From CBDANW01 sp965197825 (GTDB taxonomy: Bacteria > Acidobacteriota > Vicinamibacteria > Marinacidobacterales > DATDRI01), in NCBI GenBank assembly GCA_965197825.1, contig CBDANW010000002.1:496001-560000 (forward strand): a DNA stretch of 64,000 nucleotides, read 5' to 3'. Below are positions 42,416-52,500 of this stretch, piece by piece (the stretch's first letter is position 1; the number at the start of each line of letters is the position of its first letter). The notes under the pieces were generated by a model, which saw nothing but the letters and a program-made list of their open reading frames with translations, was not told where the DNA came from and searched no databases. The position numbers and the translations under genes are program-made.

Positions 42416-42478
42416 CGATTTGACCTCCTTGATGGATCTCTGCGCTCAGATTACGGATCCCACCTAGCAAGGTTACGC

Positions 42479-43396
42479 ATTGGTACCGCAAGGACACCAT
42501 CCCCCCGTTCCACCACGTGTCGAACTGGATCCTGAGACCACGCCCGCCTTCCCCTCCTGGTCGAAGCGCCGCGTCATGGCCTCACCCACCAAATTGACGC
42601 CGCGTATCACCAGAGGCGGGATGTTGGGGTTCATCGGGTCCTCGAACGGAGGGACGAAGATTCGCGACGGAAAGGGTCTCTCTTGATGCTGGTTGTAGAT
42701 GATCTAGGGGAACCACTCCCGATACAGCTGGCGCGCGACGTTCTTTGATTCTGGCTGGTTGAACATGTAGAAGTCGCGGTTGTTGTCGTGGCCCACATAC
42801 TTCTGGTAGAGCTCTGGCGGGTTCGACTCTTCGTAGGGAGTGCCTTTGACTTCTTTGTACCAGTCGACGACGAGGGTCGTGCCGTCGGGGTTGATGTTAG
42901 GGATGAGCACGAAGATGACGTTGTCACGAATGAACTTCCACTCGTCGGACTCGCTCGTAACCGCCAGGTAGCCCATCATCGGCGCGGTCTGTGCGTGTGC
43001 ACGCTCCGTCGAGTGAAGGCCGAAATCGATCCAAACGACCGCCTTCCCTTCTTTCGCGAGAGCCCTCGCCTCGTCCTCTGTGAGATCTCGTGCCTGTGCG
43101 AGCTTCTGCGAGATCTCCTTGTAGCGATCGAGACGAGTCAAATTGGCCTCCGAGCTGATGACCGCCATCAGCGTCGTCCGCCCCTGCGCGGTTTTTCCGA
43201 TCTCGTAGAAATTCATGCGATCCGAGGCCGCGGCGAGCGATCGGAAGTAATCGGCTATCTCCTCGTAGGTCGCCAGCTGCCGCTCAGCACATGGTTCGAA
43301 GCCGAGAACCGACGCGGGCGTCGGTACCTGGCCGACGGCCGCACCGGCAACGAGAAGCATGAACCATGGGACGAGGGCGAGTCTCGAAAGGGTCAT
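42479..43396 (-). pseudogene. M14-family zinc carboxypeptidase, N-terminal part with TAG and frameshift
   Basis: The ATG at 43396 follows GGAGG. It has a signal peptide (LALVPWFMLLVAGAAVGQ), then DYFRSLAAASDRMNFYEIGK, the zinc motif FGLHSTERAHAQ (H and E), VIFVLIPNINPDGT and VGHDNNRDFYMFNQPESKNV. It stops at TAG (42704-42706) after REWFP. The same frame goes on IIYNQHQERPFPSRIFVPPF and NPNIPPLVIRGVNLVGEAMT. M14 relatives have Gln (FPQI.YN.HQ) at the TAG. A frameshift near 42530 leads to FDTWWNGGMVSLRY, then the IS66-type end cuts the gene. The C-terminal catalytic Glu is missing. Confidence 0.8.
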
Positions 43397-43472
43397 AACT
43401 GCCTCCTGAGACCTAGTGGATAGCACCCCTGCGCTCGAAATGCTATACGCCTTCCCGCGATTGATCGTCGTT

Positions 43473-43501
43473 GACCAAACCGGTATGATCGCTTGTAGTG
43501 C
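43473..43501 (+). promoter_or_regulatory. Predicted promoter of the NHL-repeat gene
   Basis: TTGACC about 45 bp upstream of the start, then a 17-nt spacer and TGTAGT, a weak -10. A strong Shine-Dalgarno AAGGAGGAAATACT precedes the ATG at 43518. Confidence 0.4.
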
Positions 43502-43517
43502 GTAAGGAGGAAATACT

Positions 43518-44642
43518 ATGAAACGTCTGGTTATCGTTTCGCTTGTATTGCTAGCCTTGGGACTCGTCATCCACCCCTCGCCCCTTCTCGCTCAAACGGC
43601 AGCCCAGGAGATTCCCTTCGACTCCGTTCCCAACTTTCTCAAGATGCCGCCGGGACTGTACCTCGGAGAGAATGCTGGAGTCGCGGTGAACTCCAATGGT
43701 CACATCTTCGTATACACCCGCTCTGGTGCGCCGGGCCACATCATCGCGCCACAATCGGCCCAGCTCTTCGAGTTCGCGCCGGACGGAGCCTTCATCCGGG
43801 AGCTTGGTCACAATCTCTACAGTATGGCGTGGGCACACGCCGTCCGTATCGACCAGGACGACAACATCTGGCTGGTGGACAACGGGTCCGACATGATCGT
43901 GAAGCTCAGTCCCGCGGGACAAGTCATGCTCGTTCTTGGAAGGCGGCGGGAATCGGTAGCCAGCACCGAGGTTCACCATCCGCTCGAGCCGGGCACGCCG
44001 ACTCCCCCGGCGCGCGACACCGCCTTCAACGAACCCACCGACATCACGTGGGATCCAGAGGGCAACATCTTCGTCAGCGACGGCTACAAGAACCATTCGG
44101 TGGCTAAGCTCGACAAACACGGCGAGTGGATCCAGCGAATCGGCAAGGGCAACGGTGCCGAGCGGGGCGACGGCCCCGGCGAGTTCAACAACCCGCACGG
44201 GATTGCGGCGGACGCCGAGGGGAACATCTACGTGGCCGACCGCAGCAACCTGCGCGTCCAAGTGCTCGACTCCGATCTCAATTTTCTCCGCAACATCAAG
44301 ATCGACATTCCGGCGCCCCGAGACGCCACCGTTACCGGCGGGTATCCGCTCACCATGGGTCCTTTCAAGCCGGGCGCCCCGTGGGCGGTCTGCATCACGC
44401 CACCCGGGCCGAATCAGGTGCTCTTCGTGGCCGACGCCTATCCCGGGCGCGTCTACAAGCTGTCGCTGGACGGCACCGTACTAGGCTACTTCGGCACCAA
44501 CGGCAAACAGTTGAAGCAGTTCAACTGGATTCACGCCATCGCGTGCCCGTCCGAGAACGAGATCTTGGTCGGCGAGCTTCTAACCTGGCGCGTCCAAAAA
44601 CTGATTCTCGAGCCCAACCAGACGATGACCAGCAGTCGATAG
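43518..44642 (+). CDS. Exported NHL-repeat six-bladed beta-propeller protein
   Basis: 374 aa with a signal peptide (LVIVSLVLLALGLVIHPSPLLAQ). NHL-type blades: GVAVNSNGHIFVYTRSG, AHAVRIDQDDNIWLVDNGSD, PTDITWDPEGNIFVSDGYKN, PHGIAADAEGNIYVADRSNL, HAIACPSENEILVGEL. Related to peptidyl-alpha-hydroxyglycine-lyase-like propellers, but the metal ligands were not verified. Substrate unknown. It is convergent with hflC, with a six-base gap. Confidence 0.87.
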   Translation: MKRLVIVSLVLLALGLVIHPSPLLAQTAAQEIPFDSVPNFLKMPPGLYLGENAGVAVNSNGHIFVYTRSGAPGHIIAPQSAQLFEFAPDGAFIRELGHNLYSMAWAHAVRIDQDDNIWLVDNGSDMIVKLSPAGQVMLVLGRRRESVASTEVHHPLEPGTPTPPARDTAFNEPTDITWDPEGNIFVSDGYKNHSVAKLDKHGEWIQRIGKGNGAERGDGPGEFNNPHGIAADAEGNIYVADRSNLRVQVLDSDLNFLRNIKIDIPAPRDATVTGGYPLTMGPFKPGAPWAVCITPPGPNQVLFVADAYPGRVYKLSLDGTVLGYFGTNGKQLKQFNWIHAIACPSENEILVGELLTWRVQKLILEPNQTMTSSR

Positions 44643-44648
44643 TCGTCC

Positions 44649-45587
44649 TTATCGGCCCGACGTCTTCAAGAAATTCAAAAACTCCGAGTCGCTGGTCAAT
44701 ATGAGCGTTACGTCTTCGTCGAAGCTACTCCGATAGGTCTCCATTGTTTTCATGAACTGATAGAAGTTCGGGTCCTTGCTATACGCGGTGGCGTAGATGT
44801 TGGTCGCTTCGGCGTCTGCCAATCCCCGGGTCTCCTCCGCCAGCTTGTAGGCTTCGGACTCGATCTCCTTCAGCTCCTTTTCCTTTTGACCTCGGATCTC
44901 CGCCGATCGCCCCTGACCTTCCGAGCGACTGCGCTCCGCGATCCGCTGCCGTTCTGTGATCATCCGCTCGTAGACCTGAGCCTCCACTTCGTCGACGTAG
45001 TTGATGTGTTTGAACTTCACGTCCACCAGCTCGATGCCGAAATTGGGTGTGACTTCGGATGATTTATCCAGGATGGCATGCCCCAGCTCGTCTCGCCCGG
45101 CGGAAATCTCCCCGACGGCTTGCAGGGTTGCAAATGCTTGCAGCTCCTCGGTGACCTCGAACTCGCGGTCAGTCGATCGGACGATTTCGATGAGATCGAA
45201 CGCCGCCACCGCGTTTCGGGTCTCACCGTCGATGATGTCGTCGAGACGGCTCTGGGCACCATTTTCGTCGCGGACGGACTCGAAGAACTTGAGGGGCACG
45301 TCGATGCGCCAACGCGCGTATGTATCGACCCAGATGAACTTCTTGTCCTTGGTCGTGATCTGATTGGCGTCACCGTCCCAAGCCAGCCAACGTTTGTCGA
45401 ACCGATGAACGTCCCAGACGAAGGGCAACTTCAATTTCAGTCCGGGCTCGGTAATCGCCTCTCCGATCGGCCTTCCGAACTGGGTGACGATCACCTGTTC
45501 CGTCTCGTCCACGGTGTATAAAACGGATGGGATCAAGAAAAACAACAACGCAGCTACGACGAGCAACACGAGTCGATTGCGGTTCAC
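44649..45587 (-). CDS. hflC: HflC, SPFH-family modulator of FtsH
   Basis: 312 aa. An N-terminal membrane anchor (LVLLVVAALLFFLIPSVLY), the SPFH/band-7 domain (VDETEQVIVTQFGRPIGEAI, GLKLKLPFVWDVHRFDKR) and a helical coiled-coil region (YERMITERQRIAERSRSEGQ). HflC with HflK forms a periplasm-facing cage around FtsH. The start overlaps the hflK stop by four bases. Confidence 0.96.
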   Translation of the reverse strand: MNRNRLVLLVVAALLFFLIPSVLYTVDETEQVIVTQFGRPIGEAITEPGLKLKLPFVWDVHRFDKRWLAWDGDANQITTKDKKFIWVDTYARWRIDVPLKFFESVRDENGAQSRLDDIIDGETRNAVAAFDLIEIVRSTDREFEVTEELQAFATLQAVGEISAGRDELGHAILDKSSEVTPNFGIELVDVKFKHINYVDEVEAQVYERMITERQRIAERSRSEGQGRSAEIRGQKEKELKEIESEAYKLAEETRGLADAEATNIYATAYSKDPNFYQFMKTMETYRSSFDEDVTLILTSDSEFLNFLKTSGR

Positions 45588-46609
45588 TGTGCCACCTCCT
45601 GCGTCTGGGTCTGGACCAGATTGAGCAGAGGCAGAAGTCCCCTTTGCTCCTCGTCCAGGATCACTTTGTTGCCGATGCGCGGCAGCACCTCGTTCATTGT
45701 CTCGAGGTACATGCGGTTGCGTGTGACGCGCGGTGCCTTGCGGTATTCCGCATAGATGGCCTCGAACCGGGTGGCCTCTCCCTGCGAACGATTCACGCGC
45801 TCCGCCGCATATCCCTCGGCCGTCTGAATCGTTTGCTGGGCGACACCTCGGGCACGAGGAATCTCCTGGTTGTACTCCGCCCAGGCCCGGTTGATGAGCT
45901 GTTCTTTTTCCTGGATCGCTTCATTGACCTCGTTGAACGACGGCTTGACCGGGTCGGGTGGGTTGACGTCTTGCAGCACGAGCTGCTGCACAGAGATGCC
46001 CGTGCCGTAGGTGTTGTTGAGCTCCTGCAGCAACTCTCTGGCTTGGGCCGCGATGCTGGCTCGGCCGATGGTCAGGACCTCGTCCACGCTGTGGTCGCCG
46101 ACCACTTGCCTCATCGCCGCCTCAGACATGTCACGAAAGGTACCGATCGGATCGCGCACATTGAAAAGAAAGGCGCGTGGATCCTGTATCTTGAACTGTA
46201 CGATCCACTCCACAACGGCGACGTTAAGATCACCGGTCAGCATCAACGACTCCTCGAGGAACTGGCGCGAATCGTACTGGGTACGCACACCGGCCTGCAG
46301 GGTCCGGAATCCGAACTCCTGCTTGAGCTGGCGCTGCACAGGTACCTTGTCGAGTCGTTCGAAGAAAGGCAACTTCAAGTGCAGACCAGGATCGGTCGTC
46401 CGCGTATAGGCACCGAAGCGCCGGATCACGCCCACCTCCTCGGGGTCTATCTGGTAGAAGCTCCCCCAAAAGACAATGACACCCACTGCCAGGAGTATTA
46501 AGGCGCGGAGCGCGCCCGGCGGGACGTTGGGAAGGTTGAACTGCGGCATTTGAGGCATCCGGGGCGGATCGAAGTCGAACGGCCCGTTACCCCCTCTTCT
46601 GTCAGGCAT
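45584..46609 (-). CDS. hflK: HflK, SPFH-family modulator of FtsH
   Basis: 341 aa. A Pro/Gly-rich cytoplasmic N-terminus (GPFDFDPPRMPQMPQFNLP), one membrane segment (LRALILLAVGVIVFWGSFY), the SPFH domain (IDPEEVGVIRRFGAYTRTTD) and coiled coil. The ATG follows AAGGAGGACAAA. First gene of the hflKC pair. Confidence 0.96.
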   Translation of the reverse strand: MPDRRGGNGPFDFDPPRMPQMPQFNLPNVPPGALRALILLAVGVIVFWGSFYQIDPEEVGVIRRFGAYTRTTDPGLHLKLPFFERLDKVPVQRQLKQEFGFRTLQAGVRTQYDSRQFLEESLMLTGDLNVAVVEWIVQFKIQDPRAFLFNVRDPIGTFRDMSEAAMRQVVGDHSVDEVLTIGRASIAAQARELLQELNNTYGTGISVQQLVLQDVNPPDPVKPSFNEVNEAIQEKEQLINRAWAEYNQEIPRARGVAQQTIQTAEGYAAERVNRSQGEATRFEAIYAEYRKAPRVTRNRMYLETMNEVLPRIGNKVILDEEQRGLLPLLNLVQTQTQEVAQ

Positions 46610-46720
46610 TTTGTCCTCCTTGTTTCACTTGTTGTCCACCATACTCCTATGGCACGGATCATCGCAACATAAAGGCCTTTTCTTCTTGCACTGCCCCATA
46701 CCTTGTTGCAACATCTAGCA

Positions 46721-49582
46721 ATGACGTTGCCGACTCGCTTCGATTTCCGCGAGGTGGAGCCTCGAATTTACCAGCTCTGGCAGGATCGGAAGGGCTTCGA
46801 AAGCGATTTCGATCCGGACGGAGAACCGCGCTCGGACGACGTCATCCTGAGGCCCCGGTTCGTCATCGTCATTCCCCCGCCGAACGTAACGGGCCGCCTC
46901 CACATGGGACACGCCCTCAACAACACGCTTCAAGACGTCTTGATTCGCTACAAGCGCATGGATGGCTACGACGCGCTCTGGATCCCGGGCACCGACCATG
47001 CCGGTATCGCCACGCAGACGGTGGTGCGAAAGCAGCTCGACGCCCAAGGCATCGACTACCGAGACCTCGGCCGCGAGAAGTTCATCGAGAAGGTCTGGGA
47101 GTGGAAGGCAAAGTACGGGGACCTGATCCTCTCGCAGCTAAAGAGAATGGGCTGCTCCTGCGATTGGCGACGGACCCGATTCACGATGGATGAGGGACTG
47201 TCGCGAGCCGTCCGCGAGACCTTCAAGATGCTCTATGACCGCGGCCGCCTCTACCGCGGGAAACGCATCGTGAATTGGTGCCCCGTCGATCGGACGGCAC
47301 TCTCCGACGACGAAGTCAACGTCTCAGAGGAAGGCGAGCCGGGACACCTTTGGTACATTCGCTATCCCCTGGTCGAGCCGACCGACGGCCTGAAGCACCT
47401 CGTGGTGGCTACCACGCGCCCCGAGACGCTATTCGGAGATGTCGCGGTGGCGGTCCATCCCAAGGACGAGCGGTATCAAGAAGTCATCGGCAAGAACGTC
47501 CGATTGCCGTTGCAGGGACGCCTCATCCCGGTCATTGCGGACGACTACGTGGACGTAGAGTTTGGCACCGGCTGCTTGAAGATAACACCCGCCCACGACG
47601 CCAACGACTTCGAAGTCGGTCAGAGGCACGAGCTCGAGCCCATCAACGTCATGAACGAGGACGCCACGCTCAACGACGTCGTGCCGCCAGAATTTCGCGG
47701 TCTCGATCGCTATGACGCACGAAAAAAGGCCGTCGAAGCTCTCGAGGAGCAGGGGCTCATCGAGCGGATCGAAGACCGCCTCGTCCCGCTCGGTCGCGCG
47801 CAACGCTCCGGGGCGCCCATCGAGTACCGCCTCTCGGACCAGTGGTTCGTAAACATGAAGCCCATGGCGCTGAAGGCGCTCGCCGCTAGCGGCTATCAGA
47901 AGCGCGACGACGAGTGGGTCAAGACGTCGCCGGGAGGCCTCACTTTCCACCCCCCGCGGTGGGAGAACGTCTACCTCCAATGGCTCACGAACATCCGCGA
48001 CTGGACGATCAGCCGACAAATCTGGTGGGGCCATCGCATTCCCGCTTGGTATCACAAGAAAACCGGTGAAATCCGCGTCGAGGTCGAAGAACCGAAGGAA
48101 GTGAAAGACAATCCCGACGACTGGTATCAAGATCCCGATGTGCTGGACACGTGGTTCAGCTCGTGGCTCTGGCCGATGAGCACCCTGGGATGGCCGGAGC
48201 TCACGTTCGACTTCGCACACTACTTCCCGACCGCGGTTCTTTCTACCGCCAAAGACATCATTTTCTTCTGGGTAGCGCGGATGAACTTCGCCACCCTCGA
48301 GCTGACGGGAACGCTTCCCTACCGCCACGTCAATATCCATCCCACGGTCCTGGACGAACAGGGCGCGGTGATGAGCAAGAGCAAGGGGAACGGGATCGAT
48401 CCGTTGACGGTCATCGCAGGTGCGACGCTAGAAGACCTCAAGACTCCCATCTTCGAGGCACAGCCTCCGAACCTGGATCAACTCGTGGCCCGCATGGAAA
48501 AGAGCTTTCCCGAGGGATTCGAGGGGATCGGAGCGGATGCTCTCCGCTACACGTTCGTCTATTCCTGCTCGGACGGACAGGAAACGCGGCTCAGCCTCCA
48601 CAAGTTCAACGAGATCGGCCGCCGTTTCGTGACCAAGCTCTGGAATGCGAGCCGCTTCGTTCTCTTGTCACTGGAGAACGTTCCCGGCCCTGAGGCGGGC
48701 GAAGCACCACCCGCCGAAGAGGACGAGTGGATCTTCTCCCGCCGCACATCCACCGTTCGGGGAGTGCGCGTCGGTCTCGATGACTACGACTTCGGAGGCC
48801 TCGGCCAGCTTATCTATCGGTTCGTGTGGAACGACTATTGCGACTGGTTCCTAGAGCTCTCCAAGGGCCGTCTTCAGGGAGACGACCCCGCCGCGGCGAG
48901 AAGGGCTGCTCACGTTCTGGGTCGAACCCTGGCCGACATCCTGCGGCTCCTCCATCCCGTCGTCCCCTTCATCACCGAGGAGCTCTGGTCGAAGCTCCTC
49001 CCGGCGATGGACGAAAAAGAGCTCTGGCTCGGCGAGCGGCCCTCTTCGGAGCTCTTGATCCGCGATCGCTATCCTCGAAGCGATGACATGCCGGACGTCG
49101 GGCTCGAAGAACGATTCGAGAACCTGCAGCAACTCGTGACCCGCGTTCGCGTGGTACGTGCCAACGCACGTCTGGGAGACGGCGTGCGTCTCGCGATCCA
49201 GGTCAAACCCTTGAGCGACGCCTTCAACAACGTGATCACGGCGACTTCGGACGCCGTTTCCCGCTTGGCCGACCTGGAATCGATCAAGCTCGTTACGGAG
49301 CGCAAGCCCGGACTCTTTGCCAGCGTGGACCCCGCCTTCGAGCTCTACGTCGACCTCGGCCGTCACCTCGACTTGAAGGCAGAGATAGCTCGTATCGAGA
49401 AGGAAATGGAGGCGTTCAAGAAAAAGCTCGACCAGACATCGAAGAAGCTAGGGAATCCCAAGTTCCTGGCCGGCGCGGCACGCGAGGTCGTCGAAGCAGA
49501 AAAGGCAAAAAGCGAAGAGTTCAAGGACATGCTGACCAAGCTGGAGAGCCTTCGAGAAGAGTACGCTTCGAGCGGCACCTAA
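46721..49582 (+). CDS. valS: Valine--tRNA ligase
   Basis: 953 aa from the ATG at 46721; a TTG 18 bases upstream is in frame but less likely. The class I signature is PPPNVTGRLHMGHA (HMGH as HIGH), the KMSKS motif is AVMSKSKGNG near residue 550, the editing domain includes TTRPETLFGDVAVAV, and the C-terminal coiled coil (LDLKAEIARIEKEMEAFKKK) is typical. Full length. The stop overlaps the ileS stop by four bases, tail to tail. Confidence 0.98.
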   Translation: MTLPTRFDFREVEPRIYQLWQDRKGFESDFDPDGEPRSDDVILRPRFVIVIPPPNVTGRLHMGHALNNTLQDVLIRYKRMDGYDALWIPGTDHAGIATQTVVRKQLDAQGIDYRDLGREKFIEKVWEWKAKYGDLILSQLKRMGCSCDWRRTRFTMDEGLSRAVRETFKMLYDRGRLYRGKRIVNWCPVDRTALSDDEVNVSEEGEPGHLWYIRYPLVEPTDGLKHLVVATTRPETLFGDVAVAVHPKDERYQEVIGKNVRLPLQGRLIPVIADDYVDVEFGTGCLKITPAHDANDFEVGQRHELEPINVMNEDATLNDVVPPEFRGLDRYDARKKAVEALEEQGLIERIEDRLVPLGRAQRSGAPIEYRLSDQWFVNMKPMALKALAASGYQKRDDEWVKTSPGGLTFHPPRWENVYLQWLTNIRDWTISRQIWWGHRIPAWYHKKTGEIRVEVEEPKEVKDNPDDWYQDPDVLDTWFSSWLWPMSTLGWPELTFDFAHYFPTAVLSTAKDIIFFWVARMNFATLELTGTLPYRHVNIHPTVLDEQGAVMSKSKGNGIDPLTVIAGATLEDLKTPIFEAQPPNLDQLVARMEKSFPEGFEGIGADALRYTFVYSCSDGQETRLSLHKFNEIGRRFVTKLWNASRFVLLSLENVPGPEAGEAPPAEEDEWIFSRRTSTVRGVRVGLDDYDFGGLGQLIYRFVWNDYCDWFLELSKGRLQGDDPAAARRAAHVLGRTLADILRLLHPVVPFITEELWSKLLPAMDEKELWLGERPSSELLIRDRYPRSDDMPDVGLEERFENLQQLVTRVRVVRANARLGDGVRLAIQVKPLSDAFNNVITATSDAVSRLADLESIKLVTERKPGLFASVDPAFELYVDLGRHLDLKAEIARIEKEMEAFKKKLDQTSKKLGNPKFLAGAAREVVEAEKAKSEEFKDMLTKLESLREEYASSGT

Positions 49583-52500
49583 GCACGGGCCAGAGACAGC
49601 GTCGCGGCTTCCCCTTCGATCTCAATCTCACGCTGCTCCGCTTCTTGCCAAGTCGTTCCATCCTCGGCCAGCTCAACGCACAGCGTCTCCCCCATCAGGT
49701 GCTCCTGGCGCTTCTTGATGATCTCGGTGAGGCGGGCCGAACCGTGGATGGCAAGACGGATGCGCTGTGTATACTCCAGCTTGAGCTCCTTGCGGAGGGT
49801 TTGGATGCGGTTCAGGACCTCTCGGTAAATCCCCTCCTCGATTAACTCCGGCGTAAGCTCCGTCGAGAGCACGAGCACCGAGGTTTGATCGCCAGCCGCG
49901 GCATAACCTTCCTTTGCCTCGACCACGACCTCCACGTCCTCCATCCAGAGGGACAGCTTGTCTCCAGCTACCTCGACTTCCACCTTGCCTTGGTCGAGAA
50001 GGGCACGACGGAAAGCAGCCCCGTCCGCGTTGGCGAGGACTTTTTTTAGGACGGGCATGTTTTTTCCCAGCTTGGGACCTAGCTGCCGAAAATTCGGCCT
50101 AATCCCGTAACGGATGTGCTGGTCCGCACCCTGTACGAACTGCACGTCGAGCACGTTCAGCTCTTCGGCAATTAGCTCGCGGTAGTTCCCGATCCGCGTT
50201 TCGAGATCTGGACGCGAAAGAATCACCTCGGCACCGGCCAAGGGTTGTCGAACCCTGAGCTTGTGATTGGTCCGCGCCCGCAGCCCCAGGGAAACGATGT
50301 CCCGCACCGACGCCATCTCCTCACTGAGAGCCCGATCGACCCGGCTGGTGTCGGCCTCCGGAAAGTCAACCAGGTGAACACTTTCCGGCAGGTCGTCACC
50401 GAAAGGTCCTCTCACCAGGTTCTGATACATCTCTTCACTCATAAAGGGAACGAACGGTGCGGCGAGCTTGATCACCGAGACGAGAGCCTCGTAGAGCGTC
50501 GCGTAGGCGTCGATCTTGTCGTCGTCCATCCCCGACTTCCAAAACCTCTGTCGGCTGCGACGGAGATACCAGTTCGAAAGCCCGTCCACGAAATTCGACA
50601 ACTCCTTCGCCGCCTCGTAGGCGCGAAAGTTGTCCATGCGATCCACGACCTGCTCGTTCAAGAGAGATAACTCGGAGAGTATCCAGCGATCCAGACGAGC
50701 TCGATCCTTCACCGGACGGCCCTTCATGCTCCGTGGATCGAAGTCGTCGATGGCGGCGTAGATCGTGAAGAACGAGTAGACGTTGCGCAGCTTGAGCGGA
50801 AACTCCCTCTGCAACGACCGGACGTTGCTCAGCGAATGTCGGGTCGGATTCCAGGGTGGGTTGGAGCCGAGAAAGAACCAGCGGAAGGCATCTGCTCCTG
50901 GAGCCGGCGTGTTCGCATCCTCGAGAACGAGCTTCTGTTTCTCTGGCAGGCGTGGGACGTCCGCGGGGATGACTTTGGTCCCCCCTTCAATTGGCTCGAC
51001 GCCAAGCGCCGCTATATCCGCGCCGTCCAGCAGGACTTGCCGCCGCGGCAAGCGTTTCAGCGCGTCGATCTGGAACTCCTTGGCCGCAGATTCCTTTCCG
51101 ACCGGATAGACCTTCACGGACGCCCCGGGTGCCAGATCGAGTCCCTGCAAGTCTTCTCGCGCCACCAAAGCCGTTCCCGGCTTCGCTTTCATCTCAGTCT
51201 GCTTCGCGTCCACCACGGCGAACTCCATGGCAACCCGGTCCAGGATCACGTCGGGAGGCGTGTAGTTCCCCTTCGACTTCGATTCCTTCTTCCCCGTCGG
51301 ATCCGTGACGTGCCCGAGCACGATGCACGTGCGGTAGGGGCGCGGATAGCTCGCCTTGTCGAATACCAGCGTCGAGATCATGAGAAGCGAATAAAACCAT
51401 CCCCGCGTCTGATCGATGGCCTCGGTAATGAAGTCCGCCGGAAAGGCTTTCCTAAATTCCTCTTCTCCCTGATGGGGATATCCCAGCTGCGCAAAAGGCA
51501 TGCTACCCGAATCGAACCAGGCATCGATGACCTCCGGCACCCGCCGGTACACGCCCGGCTCGTCGGGCTCGGTCCAGGTGACGTAGTCGATCCAGGGCTT
51601 GTGCACGATGAGGTGCTCGGAGAGCGAGGGGTTCTTGGCGCGGGCCTCTTCGAAGGCCTGAAAGGCGGATGGGTTCTTCTCCAGGATCTCTCGGACCGAG
51701 GACGGGGCCGCCATCCGTCCGGTCTCGTTGTTGATCCAGACGTTCAGGGGTGTGCCCCAATAACGCTCTCGAGAGAGCGCCCAGTCGACGTTATTCGCCA
51801 AGAAATCCCCGGATCGGCCTTCCTTGATGTGCTCCGGCAGCCAGTGAACCGCTTGGTTGTTGCGGATCGCGTCGTCGATCTTAGCCGTCGTTCGGATGAA
51901 CCAGGCGGGACGGGCATATTGGATAAGAGGATCTTCGTCGGCCCGCCAGCAGAAGGGATAGTCGTGCCGGTAGTTCTCGCGGTGCACCAAAACGCCGCGC
52001 TCTTTCATGTAGCGAACGATCTCTGAATCGGCGTCCTTGACCCACTTGCCCTCCAGACTGGGCACCTCTTCGCTGAAGGTCCCGTCCGGTCTCACGGCGC
52101 AGAGCAGCGGCACGTCGTCGGGATTCTTGTAACGCGCGATCGTCGCACGGTGCAGATCGTGATCCACTTCGCCGAATGCAGGCGCCTCGTGAACCAAACC
52201 CGTTCCCTGATCCAGCTCCACGAAATCCGCAGCCAGGATTTTCCACATCATCGGCTCCGAGCCGCCCTCCGCGAGCTCCACTTCCTTGTCGCCGTAGATG
52301 CGGTAGTAGTCTTCGAACGGAGGCCGGTAGCGAAGGCCCACGAGCTCTTTGCCTTTGAGCTCACGCTCCACGATGAGCTTCTCGCCGATCTTCTCTTGCA
52401 GAGTCTCGAGCAGTGCCCCCGCCACGATGAGCTTCCTACCCTCGTGACGCACGACGACGTAGTCCACTTCCGGCCGCACCGCGGCGTACATGTTCGAAGG

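Larger units (their letters stand above)
41241..42478. mobile_element. Second IS66-type element, rearranged
   Basis: It contains a tnpC 3' fragment on plus (41241-41532) facing tnpB and a tnpA-like gene on minus. The outer end near 42478 reads (minus strand) GTAACCTTGCTAGGTGGG, an IS66-like end. In ordinary IS66 all genes share a strand, so an inversion joined two parts. It interrupts the M14 peptidase at its right side. Confidence 0.72.

Noticed and set aside
50836..52026. 396-codon plus-strand frame inside ileS
   Set aside because: Antisense shadow of a strongly conserved gene; Arg/Pro-rich translation without motifs.
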